A stretch of DNA of 6,279 nt, taken from Halanaerobium sp041694515 (GTDB lineage: Bacteria; Bacillota; Halanaerobiia; Halanaerobiales; Halanaerobiaceae). The stretch lies in the NCBI GenBank assembly GCA_041694515.1, contig JASMSZ010000115.1:1-6279 (forward strand), in the 5' to 3' direction. Made by a program: the position numbers and the translations under genes. Numbering within the stretch: position 1 is the stretch's first letter; each line of letters starts with the position of its first letter. This document shows, piece by piece, positions 1 to 5,656 of this stretch. Under the pieces are notes generated by a model. It ran no database searches and was not told the DNA's origin. It worked only from the letters and a program-made list of their open reading frames with translations.

Positions 1-12
1 TAAAAAAGTAGT

Positions 13-39
13 GAATATAATATTCTATAATCATATTAA
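13..39 (+). promoter_or_regulatory. Possible promoter of the YjcZ-like microprotein gene
   Basis: A perfect TATAAT lies at 26-31, about 40 bases before the start codon, but no TTGACA-like box sits 16-18 bp upstream of it. An alternative reading is a sporulation-type promoter: GAATATA at 13-19 followed by CATATTAA at 32-39, which partly resembles sigma-E or sigma-K elements, although the spacing is shorter than usual. Runs of A and T make chance matches likely, so the position is only a suggestion. Confidence 0.25.
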
Positions 40-73
40 AAATTATTCTGTTTTGTTGAAAGGGGGTGTAGTT

Positions 74-166
74 ATGGGCTGTTACGGTGGTGGTGACGGT
101 GAAGCTGCTATTTTATTCTTAATCCTTATCCTATTAGTAATCGGAACAATGGGCTTTGGTTACTAA
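74..166 (+). CDS. YjcZ-like glycine-rich single-pass membrane microprotein (30 aa)
   Basis: This short gene encodes 30 residues beginning MGCYGGGDGEAA, followed by a hydrophobic helix (about residues 13-25, ILFLILILLVIGT) and ending MGFGY. A Gly/Tyr-rich head, one transmembrane segment and a Gly/Tyr tail is the pattern of the small YjcZ-family proteins of Firmicutes, often annotated as sporulation proteins. Their biochemical role is not established. The start is well supported: AAAGGGGG at 59-66 lies 7 bases before the ATG, and no earlier in-frame start is better. The gene stands alone, pointing away from all its neighbours, with a strong terminator about 35 bp after the stop, as expected for a monocistronic unit. 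Family assignment rests on overall pattern, not on a catalytic motif. It is too short for many gene finders. Confidence 0.7.
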   Translation: MGCYGGGDGEAAILFLILILLVIGTMGFGY

Positions 167-201
167 TTGACAAATATGAATAATAGATAATTATTAAAAG
201 T

Positions 202-236
202 ACCCCCTATAGAGATTATAGGGGGTTTATTGTTTT
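202..236 (+). terminator. Strong intrinsic terminator, probably bidirectional
   Basis: A perfect 10-bp stem (ACCCCCTATA at 202-211 pairing with TATAGGGGGT at 217-226) encloses the 5-base loop GAGAT and is followed by TTTATTGTTTT. It ends transcription of the microprotein gene. Read on the minus strand, the same stem is followed by ACTTTTAATAATT, which is moderately U-rich. It may therefore also stop the long minus-strand transcription unit whose last gene ends at 341. No other hairpin was found between 226 and 341. Confidence 0.9.
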
Positions 237-340
237 AACAATCACTTACTCTAAAAGTCTTTAATAACAATTCTGGATAATTATATTTTCTTAAGTGTAT
301 AGAACAGACAGATAATTTTGTGATAAACTGGAATCCTGTC

Positions 341-1984
341 TTAATTGGTAATCTCAAAGATACCAACTGTACCTGATACCTCACTGGCAATAAGCAGTAA
401 AGGCATTCCTGTAGGGCTTTCTTCAACTGGTATAAATCTTAGTCCCTCAGGTGCAACATCACCTGCATCCATTAACTCTCCTTTTTCATAATCTGCTAAC
501 TGTACAGAATAATCTCTACTACTAACATACATTTCAAAAACAGGAGCAGATGGGTTGGTAATATCATATACCATAAAACCACTGATCCTCTCCAGACCGA
601 TAAATGCATACCTCCTGCCATTTATTATTCCTACCTTGACATCTTCAGGTTCTGGCCCTTTATCATCACTTCTACCATCCATCTCTGTTTTATCATTGTT
701 GGTATTAAAATAATCTGGTAATTCACGGGCCAATATCTCTTCAAAATCACTGCCACTATCAAAGACTAATTCTAGACCCAGATTAGTTGGTTTCCAGATA
801 CTGAAAGACCTTGTCCCATAACTATAAAGGGCTTCATATATTCCTTCTTCATTTTTACCAAGAGTATTTGTAAGTTTAATTCTACCCAGATTCACATCAG
901 AAAAAAGATTGGCTTCCATTAATCTATCCAATTCAGATTGACTATAGCCCTGATAGTAGTTAGCCTTTAAATTAATAATATTTGCTATATCTTTTGCTCT
1001 GATTTCTTCAGAAAAACCATCATAATCACGGGCATCCCCTTCATTAGCTGTTATTATATATATTTCTCCATTGTCGACAAATAAATCGATACCATCTGGA
1101 AGATACATCCCCAACAGAGGCCAGTTTCTTATATTAATTTGATAATCTCTATTGGAAGCATCCAGTTTATTTCCTGGCAGTGAATGGTCTTTAAATCCAA
1201 AGCTATATATATATTCATATCTCTTCTTCTTAAGATCTATCTTGGCCAGTGCATTATTTTCCTGTAATACTACATAAGCTGTCATACTATCTGGGCTGAC
1301 TACTATATATTCAGGTTCCATATCCCGGGCAAGTGTGGTATTAGGACCAAATATCCTGATACCTTGCTGAATCTTATCTGCTGTAATAAAATCAAAACCT
1401 AACTCTACAACTACAGCCCTATCCATTCCATTATTTAAATCAATAATACTGACAGAACCTATCGGATCAACTATATAATCATCTCCTGGTTCACCTTCAT
1501 TAGCAACAAGGAGCATCTTGCCATCAGGAGTAAATGTTAACATATCTGGTAATGAACCTACTCCCACAGTTCCCAGTAGATTCCCTTCTATATTCAGAAA
1601 GGCAACTCTACCTTTTCTTGTTTTAGGTTCAGCGGAAATTGCAACTGCTATGTAATTTCTATCAGGATGAACAGCAACACTGGTTATATCATCAGCCTTA
1701 AAGCCAACAATATTTAAATCTTCCAGGGAAATCCTTTTTACTAAACTTATTTTATTGGGGTTGCTGATATCCAATATATCTACTGCCTTGTCAGCGCCAT
1801 TGGTAACAAAGGCCTTATAACTTGTCGGATCATAGGCTATTATCTCAGCCCCTCCTGCATCAAAACCGGCCATACTATCATAACGAGATAATAATTCTAC
1901 ACCTACTGCAGCTACCTGAGCATTTACCAGTATTAAAACAGACAAAGACACTACTAATAATATAGTAATCATTTTCTTATCCAT
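341..1984 (-). CDS. Secreted choice-of-anchor I family beta-propeller protein
   Basis: This 547-residue protein matches the choice-of-anchor I family, extracytoplasmic beta-propeller-like proteins of unknown molecular function. Residues 1-22 or 1-26 form a signal peptide: MDKK, a hydrophobic core, then possible cleavage after V-N-A or Q-V-A-A. The rest shows family landmarks in order: GAEIIAYD (45-52), NGADKAVDILDISNP (62-76), SVAVHPD (102-108), FTPDGKMLLVANEGEP (151-166), SVSIIDL (177-183), EPEYIVVSPD (223-232), ITANEGDARDY (311-321), RSFSIW (392-397), RSDDKGPEPE (438-447), GLERISGFMVYDITNP (463-478) and PEGLRFIP (512-519). The acidic clusters could bind metal, which is inference. The name implies a variable C-terminal anchor, but the protein ends right after the domain, with no LPXTG, S-layer repeat or transmembrane helix. 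I see no cysteine, so no lipobox. AGGAGG at 2000-1995 supports the start. The gene lies 53 bp after ptxD in the same direction and may be co-transcribed. Some relatives are annotated as phosphatases because they are fused to phosphatase domains; no such domain is present here. Confidence 0.85.
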   Translation of the reverse strand: MDKKMITILLVVSLSVLILVNAQVAAVGVELLSRYDSMAGFDAGGAEIIAYDPTSYKAFVTNGADKAVDILDISNPNKISLVKRISLEDLNIVGFKADDITSVAVHPDRNYIAVAISAEPKTRKGRVAFLNIEGNLLGTVGVGSLPDMLTFTPDGKMLLVANEGEPGDDYIVDPIGSVSIIDLNNGMDRAVVVELGFDFITADKIQQGIRIFGPNTTLARDMEPEYIVVSPDSMTAYVVLQENNALAKIDLKKKRYEYIYSFGFKDHSLPGNKLDASNRDYQINIRNWPLLGMYLPDGIDLFVDNGEIYIITANEGDARDYDGFSEEIRAKDIANIINLKANYYQGYSQSELDRLMEANLFSDVNLGRIKLTNTLGKNEEGIYEALYSYGTRSFSIWKPTNLGLELVFDSGSDFEEILARELPDYFNTNNDKTEMDGRSDDKGPEPEDVKVGIINGRRYAFIGLERISGFMVYDITNPSAPVFEMYVSSRDYSVQLADYEKGELMDAGDVAPEGLRFIPVEESPTGMPLLLIASEVSGTVGIFEITN

Positions 1985-2005
1985 ACAATTAAAACCTCCT
2001 GTATT

Positions 2006-2044
2006 TTTATAATTTTAAATAAAAAAGTTATTTAAAATTATAAA
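2006..2044. repeat. 17-bp perfect, all-A/T inverted repeat across the ptxD stop codon
   Basis: TTTATAATTTTAAATAA (2006-2022) is the exact reverse complement of 2028-2044, with a 5-base spacer (AAAAG on the plus strand). On the minus-strand transcript it forms a 17-bp A-U hairpin that includes the last codon and stop of ptxD and ends 5 bases before the AGGAGG of the next gene (2000-1995). There is no U-run after it, so it does not look like a standard terminator. It could cap the 3' end of the ptx message after processing or modulate translation of the next gene. A chance dyad is possible in such AT-rich sequence, though 17 perfect pairs is long. Confidence 0.6.
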
Positions 2045-3033
2045 CTTTTAACTAAGCCTTTAGGGATTTTACCGTTAAGTACATCAATTAATTGTCTAGC
2101 TGTTGAAATTGATAACCTTTGTCGTGCCTCCACAGTACCAGTACCTATATGAGGAGTTAATACTGTCCTGTCCGTCTGACTTAGTAGACTCTCGGGAATA
2201 TATTTAGGATGTTGAGTAATTAGACGGTCTTCAAACTCAAATACATCTGAACCATAGCCCCAGAGATGTTCTTCCTCTAAAGCCTTACTTACAGCTTTTT
2301 CATCAACAATTGAGCCTCTACAAATGTTAACCAGCACAGTACCTTTTCGCATCATATTTATCTTTTCTTCATCAATAAGATGATAATTTTGAGGCGTATA
2401 GTTACAGGAAAGAATTATAAATTCATTTTCTGTAAGAAGTTGTTCTAAATTGGCTACATAAACTGCATCTATTTCCGTTTCAAAATCAACTGACCTTACT
2501 TTATCAAAATATGAAATCTCGGTATTAAAGGCCTGGACACGTCTGGCAATGGCTTTGCCGATTCTCCCCAATCCTATAATCCCTACCTTTGAATGATGTA
2601 AATCTTTTCCTAAAAAATTGCTTGTATGCCAGCCCTTAAAATCCCTACTACGGACATGATTATCTGCCGGAATTACTTTTCTACACAATGATAATAATAA
2701 TGTAATCGCCATATCTGCAGTTGAATCTGTTAGTGAATCAAGATTTATAGTAACTGAAATATTATTTTTATTGCATGCATCGATATCTATATTGTCATAT
2801 CCCTTTCCAAAACTACTAATTACCTTTAAGCCAGGACACTCCTCAATAATTTCTTCATCTATTATATCTGCTACAAAAATAACTAAAGCATCTGCACCTT
2901 TTGCATGTTCTATAAACTCCTGTTTAGACAATGCCTCTGTCTGATTATTATAATCAACATCACAGTATTTCTGTAATATCGTTACACCTGGTTCAGGCAT
3001 CCAGTGTGAGATAAAAACCTTAGGTTTATTCAC
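2038..3033 (-). CDS. ptxD: Phosphite dehydrogenase (D-2-hydroxyacid dehydrogenase fold)
   Basis: This is probably a cytoplasmic NAD-dependent enzyme oxidising phosphite to phosphate. Its 331 residues compare with 336 in Pseudomonas stutzeri PtxD as I remember that sequence. The family fold is clear: an N-terminal catalytic half, a Rossmann motif GLGRIG (154-159), then CRGS (238-241) and PHIG (294-297). Aligned by eye, the PtxD catalytic residues are kept: Lys77 (Lys76 in PtxD, in FGKGYDN), Arg239 (Arg237), Glu268 (Glu266, in the PtxD-like loop DVFEFED) and His295 (His292). Trp135 (Trp134) and Arg304 (Arg301) are also kept. Asp177 after the second Rossmann strand fits NAD rather than NADP. Some pocket residues differ: Val54 for Met53, Gly76 for Leu75 and Leu141 for Tyr139. 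The start is GTG, with GAGGG at 3048-3044 about 10 bases upstream inside the last permease codons, and a 6-bp gap after the permease stop. Its position last in a ptxABC-type operon strongly supports phosphite over an organic hydroxy acid. An untested alternative is a dehydrogenase acting on another small oxyanion or hydroxy acid. Confidence 0.82.
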   Translation of the reverse strand: MNKPKVFISHWMPEPGVTILQKYCDVDYNNQTEALSKQEFIEHAKGADALVIFVADIIDEEIIEECPGLKVISSFGKGYDNIDIDACNKNNISVTINLDSLTDSTADMAITLLLSLCRKVIPADNHVRSRDFKGWHTSNFLGKDLHHSKVGIIGLGRIGKAIARRVQAFNTEISYFDKVRSVDFETEIDAVYVANLEQLLTENEFIILSCNYTPQNYHLIDEEKINMMRKGTVLVNICRGSIVDEKAVSKALEEEHLWGYGSDVFEFEDRLITQHPKYIPESLLSQTDRTVLTPHIGTGTVEARQRLSISTARQLIDVLNGKIPKGLVKSL

Positions 3034-3039
3034 TTGCTA

Positions 3040-3858
3040 TCATCCCTCTCCCTCAATTATTCTGCTGCGAATCATATTCCCAAAACCATCTACTAATTGG
3101 ACTAGAATAAATATAACAAACAGGATGGCAAATACTTCTCCATACTGCATTATTCTTAAAGAAGCAATAAGTTGGAAACCAATACCACCAGCGCCTATCA
3201 ATCCAACCACAGTAGAAGCCCTAAAATTATATTCCCATCTGTATAAAGAGTAATCAACTGAATGACCCAATATTTGAGGAATAACACTAAAGACAATTAC
3301 ATGGAAACGCGATCCCCCAACTGATTCAATGGCTTCATTTAGCCCTGGATCTACTTTTTCAATTGCTTCAGCATAAAACTTACCCAACATTCCTACTGAA
3401 TGAAAGCCTAAAGCTAAGATTCCGGGCAATATACCGAAACCAACTGATGCTACAAAGATTACTCCCATTATTAACTCTGGAATCGCTCGTAATGCATTGA
3501 ACACACCTTTTACTATATTACGAATTGAAGAACTAATAGAAGTATTTTTTGCAGCTAAAAAACTCAGGGGAAATGATATGATAACAGCTAGTAGAGTAGC
3601 CATTACACTCATTGCTAAAGTCTCTATAATAGGTTCACCAAGTGTTTTTACAACAGAAAAATCTGGAGGAAGCATTTCAGCTAACATGGAGAATAGATTA
3701 GTAAATATCCTATTAGAAGCAAATTTCGTCCAACTTACATTCAAAGTATAACAAAAAGAGCCAACAATCAGTAAAACTCCTACCAATAGAATAAAGAACC
3801 ATGTCCAGTTTATTCTTCTATTATTTGATTTGATTCTTTCAGCTGTATTCTGTATCAT
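3040..3858 (-). CDS. ptxC: Phosphite/phosphonate ABC transporter permease (PhnE family)
   Basis: This 272-residue inner-membrane subunit of a phosphonate-type importer probably forms a homodimer served by the ATPase and binding protein encoded next to it. Hydrophobic segments lie at about 20-38, 78-104, 125-150, 214-233 and 241-258. Family landmarks are RAIPEL (124-129), the run leading to GFHSVGMLGKFYAEAIE (151-167), and the cytoplasmic EAA loop EAIESVGGSRFHVIVF (175-190) with Pro194, which docks on the ATPase. Then come the FRAS segment (212-215) and GLIGAGGIGFQL (219-230). Length is normal for PhnE proteins. The ATG lies 2 bp after the binding protein's stop, with AGAGGA at 3873-3868 nine bases upstream inside that gene, so the two are probably translationally coupled. 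Its last codons (E-G-E-G) supply the ribosome binding site of the next gene. The permease family alone does not distinguish phosphite from phosphonate; the specific symbol rests on the neighbouring dehydrogenase. Confidence 0.82.
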   Translation of the reverse strand: MIQNTAERIKSNNRRINWTWFFILLVGVLLIVGSFCYTLNVSWTKFASNRIFTNLFSMLAEMLPPDFSVVKTLGEPIIETLAMSVMATLLAVIISFPLSFLAAKNTSISSSIRNIVKGVFNALRAIPELIMGVIFVASVGFGILPGILALGFHSVGMLGKFYAEAIEKVDPGLNEAIESVGGSRFHVIVFSVIPQILGHSVDYSLYRWEYNFRASTVVGLIGAGGIGFQLIASLRIMQYGEVFAILFVIFILVQLVDGFGNMIRSRIIEGEG

Positions 3859-3860
3859 TA

Positions 3861-4742
3861 CTACATTTCCTCTAAGTTAATTCCCAGTATATCTACCATG
3901 TTGCGAATAATATCATAATCGTCATCTTTTATTGGAGCAAATCCATCAGCTTTTAAAGCATTAAAAATATCTTCATCCTCCAGGTCATAAAAAGCTTGTT
4001 TTACCTGTTCCTGCAGGTCATCTGGAAGATCAGTTCTTATTGCCCAGGGGTAATTAGGATATGGTTTGGAAAGCTTAATCTCCTTCACTTTACTTTTATC
4101 AATAATACCCCTTTTAATTAGTGAATCGAAAATTGCTTTACTTAATCCACCTGCCTGTGCATTACCATTCTGTACTGCCATTGCAACTGCATCATGTGAC
4201 CCCACAAACTGTTGGTCATAATCCTCCCCTACTTCCAGGCCAGCCTGTGATTTAATCATTTCTTTTGGAATCAAATGACTGGAAGTGGAAGCAACATCCC
4301 CAAAAGCAACTGTTTTCCCTTTAATATCAGAGATTTTTGCGATTCCGGTATCCGCACCTGCTATCACAACTGCATGATATGTAGGCTGCCCCTTATCTAA
4401 TTTAGCGGCAAAAGGAACTACATTATCCATTTTCTGTTTTAATAATACATATGATAACGGGCCAAAATATCCAATATCTATATGTCCTTTTCTCATAGAT
4501 TCTATCATAGAAGAATAATCTGTAGTAACAACTAACTCAATTTCTATATCTAATTCTTTTTCTAGGTATGCTTCCAATGGCTTATTGTTTCTAATAACTG
4601 TTGAGGGAGATTCATCTGGTAACAAAGCTACTACTAACTTATCTATCCCATTGTCCTGGCCTGCATAGACATAACTATTTCCCAGTCCTATTAATACCAT
4701 AATTACTAAACACATAATAGTAACACTAATGTTTTTTTTCAT
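3861..4742 (-). CDS. ptxB: Phosphite/phosphonate periplasmic substrate-binding protein (PhnD/PtxB family)
   Basis: This 293-residue solute receptor should bind phosphite outside the cytoplasmic membrane and deliver it to the permease. Residues 1-27 form a signal peptide (MKKN, hydrophobic core, cleavage probably after Y-V-Y-A). There is no lipobox; Cys11 lies inside the hydrophobic core in T-I-M-C and does not fit one. The mature part starts with the usual first strand and loop, KLVVALLPDESPS (35-47). It then shows family motifs: YSSMIESMRKGHIDIGYFGPLSYV (76-99), ISDIKGKTVAFGDVASTSSHLIPKEM (137-162, whose Ser/Thr cluster forms part of the oxyanion pocket in relatives), and HDAVAMAVQNGNAQAG (183-198). 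SKPYPNYPWAIRTDLP follows at 225-240. AGGAGG at 4760-4755 precedes the ATG by 12 bases, and an in-frame stop just upstream excludes longer starts. The gene begins 37 bp after the ATPase gene. Ligand identity, phosphite versus a phosphonate, is inferred from the linked ptxD-like gene. Confidence 0.82.
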   Translation of the reverse strand: MKKNISVTIMCLVIMVLIGLGNSYVYAGQDNGIDKLVVALLPDESPSTVIRNNKPLEAYLEKELDIEIELVVTTDYSSMIESMRKGHIDIGYFGPLSYVLLKQKMDNVVPFAAKLDKGQPTYHAVVIAGADTGIAKISDIKGKTVAFGDVASTSSHLIPKEMIKSQAGLEVGEDYDQQFVGSHDAVAMAVQNGNAQAGGLSKAIFDSLIKRGIIDKSKVKEIKLSKPYPNYPWAIRTDLPDDLQEQVKQAFYDLEDEDIFNALKADGFAPIKDDDYDIIRNMVDILGINLEEM

Positions 4743-4779
4743 TGTAAACTATTACCTCCTGATTTTATTATACAGATTT

Positions 4780-5568
4780 TTATATAACATCATATTGAAG
4801 ACTATAACTATCATTTCTATCATCGATTTCTTTCGGTCTATCTTGTTTGTTAAAGCTATGCCCATAAATAGATTTCAGGTCAACATCGCTAATTTCAGAA
4901 ACCTGTTTGTCAAATTGAATATACCCATTTTCAATACCAAAAATCCTCTTAGCAAATTGTTTTGCATATTCTATCTGGTGTAAATTACAGAGAACAGTAG
5001 TTCCTAAATCCTGATTAATATGCTCCAAAAGCTCCATTATGCCCTGTCCTGTTACTGGATCAAGACTGGAAACTGGTTCATCTGCTAGAATTATCTCAGG
5101 GTTATGAACCAACACTCTTGCTATACCAACCCTTTGTTTCTGTCCCCCACTTAACTTATCCACTCTAGTATTTACTTTATCAGCCAGACCTACCATTTCA
5201 ATAGCCTGTATTGCCTTCTTTTTTTCTTCTCTATCAAAAAAAATGTTCCAGGGGGATTTACCTGCCAGACTTCCAGTTAATACATTTTGCATCACTGTTA
5301 GGTTTCCTACTACATTAATATTTTGGAAAATAAATCCCACCCTTTTCCGAATCTTATTTAGATTTTTTTGATTCATTTCTACATCATTTATTACAATTTT
5401 ACCAGAGGTCGGTTGACATAAGCCATTTAAACACCTTAGCAATGTTGATTTGCCTGCACCACTTGAACCTAAAACAACAGCAAATTCCCCTTTTTTCAGG
5501 TTAAAACTAATGCCTTTTAATACTTGATTTTTACCAAATTCTTTTCTAATTTTCTCAACAACTATCAT
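4780..5568 (-). CDS. ptxA: Phosphite/phosphonate ABC transporter ATPase (PhnC family)
   Basis: This 262-residue cytoplasmic subunit hydrolyses ATP to drive uptake. All nucleotide-binding motifs are intact: Walker A GSSGAGKST (34-42), Q-loop Gln82, signature LSGGQKQR (139-146), Walker B IILADEP (159-165) with Glu164, D-loop SSLD (167-170) and switch His197 in NLHQIEYA, a form typical of PhnC. A C-terminal extension of about 25 polar residues (KQDRPKEIDDRND and beyond) follows the domain. I chose the ATG at 5568 because it is preceded by AGGAGGTGA (5587-5579) and gives a normal PhnC N-terminus (MIVVEKIRKEF). The frame stays open to another ATG at 5604, but that one has no ribosome binding site and falls in the predicted -10 box. 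It is the first gene of the ptx operon and lies directly behind a PhoP-box promoter, so phosphate starvation probably induces it. Confidence 0.85.
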   Translation of the reverse strand: MIVVEKIRKEFGKNQVLKGISFNLKKGEFAVVLGSSGAGKSTLLRCLNGLCQPTSGKIVINDVEMNQKNLNKIRKRVGFIFQNINVVGNLTVMQNVLTGSLAGKSPWNIFFDREEKKKAIQAIEMVGLADKVNTRVDKLSGGQKQRVGIARVLVHNPEIILADEPVSSLDPVTGQGIMELLEHINQDLGTTVLCNLHQIEYAKQFAKRIFGIENGYIQFDKQVSEISDVDLKSIYGHSFNKQDRPKEIDDRNDSYSLQYDVI

Positions 5569-5578
5569 TATAAGTATC

Positions 5579-5587
5579 TCACCTCCT
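5579..5587 (-). promoter_or_regulatory. Ribosome binding site that sets the ptxA start
   Basis: AGGAGGTGA (5587-5579) pairs with the 16S rRNA 3' end over nine bases and lies 10 bases before the ATG at 5568. The same bases form the last two Arg codons and the TGA stop of the upstream glycosyltransferase remnant. The site rules out the upstream in-frame ATG at 5604 as the ptxA start. Confidence 0.85.
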
Positions 5588-5602
5588 ATTCCAACAATTA
5601 AC

Positions 5603-5608
5603 ATTGTA
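5603..5608 (-). promoter_or_regulatory. -10 box of the PhoP-dependent ptxA promoter
   Basis: TACAAT (5608-5603) matches TATAAT at five of six positions. It lies 9 bp after the last Pho-box hexamer and has no -35 box at the normal distance, as expected when an activator replaces it. Transcription would start near 5596, leaving a leader of about 28 bases with the ptxA ribosome binding site in it. Confidence 0.6.
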
Positions 5609-5617
5609 CAATATTTT

Positions 5618-5656
5618 TGTTAAGAGGATGTTACACCCTGGTAAATAATTTGTTAA
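5618..5656 (-). promoter_or_regulatory. PhoP box: four hexamers at 11-bp period upstream of ptxA
   Basis: Read on the minus strand the sites are TTAACA (5656-5651), TTTACC (5645-5640), GTAACA (5634-5629) and TTAACA (5623-5618). Their starts are exactly 11 bp apart, placing them on one face of the helix. In Bacillus subtilis the PhoP response regulator binds repeats of the TTAACA type at about this spacing, normally around -60 to -20 from the transcription start. With the -10 box at 5608-5603 and a start near 5596, these repeats cover about -60 to -22. The site predicts induction of ptxABCD under phosphate limitation. That the host has PhoPR is assumed, not seen. Confidence 0.8.

Noticed and set aside
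235..426. 63-codon minus-strand frame overlapping the end of the propeller gene
   Set aside because: It overlaps the 3' end of the 341-1984 gene in another frame, has no ribosome binding site, and its sequence shows no domain or signal pattern.
2037..2042. TATAAT (minus strand) as a separate promoter for the propeller gene
   Set aside because: The hexamer 17 bp upstream is CCCTAA, not -35-like, and the match is part of the 17-bp dyad. A separate promoter cannot be excluded but is not supported.
3497..3751. 84-codon plus-strand frame inside the permease gene
   Set aside because: It is antisense to a well-supported permease, has no ribosome binding site and gives no recognisable protein.
4767..4772. 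TATAAT between ptxA and ptxB as an internal promoter
   Set aside because: No -35 box or TG extension accompanies it; in an AT-rich 37-bp gap a chance match is likely.
4729..4983. 84-codon plus-strand frame across the ptxA/ptxB junction
   Set aside because: It is antisense to the ATPase end; the Ile/Leu/Phe-rich translation reflects AT-rich DNA, and no ribosome binding site precedes it.
3040..5568. A general phosphonate transporter feeding C-P lyase
   Set aside because: No phnG-M genes are present, and the gene following the permease is a PtxD-like dehydrogenase, so phosphite is the more economical substrate. Side uptake of phosphonates remains possible.
5566..5604. Longer N-terminus for ptxA starting at the ATG at 5604
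   Set aside because: That ATG overlaps the predicted -10 box, has no ribosome binding site and adds residues atypical for PhnC proteins. The ATG at 5568 has AGGAGGTGA in front of it.
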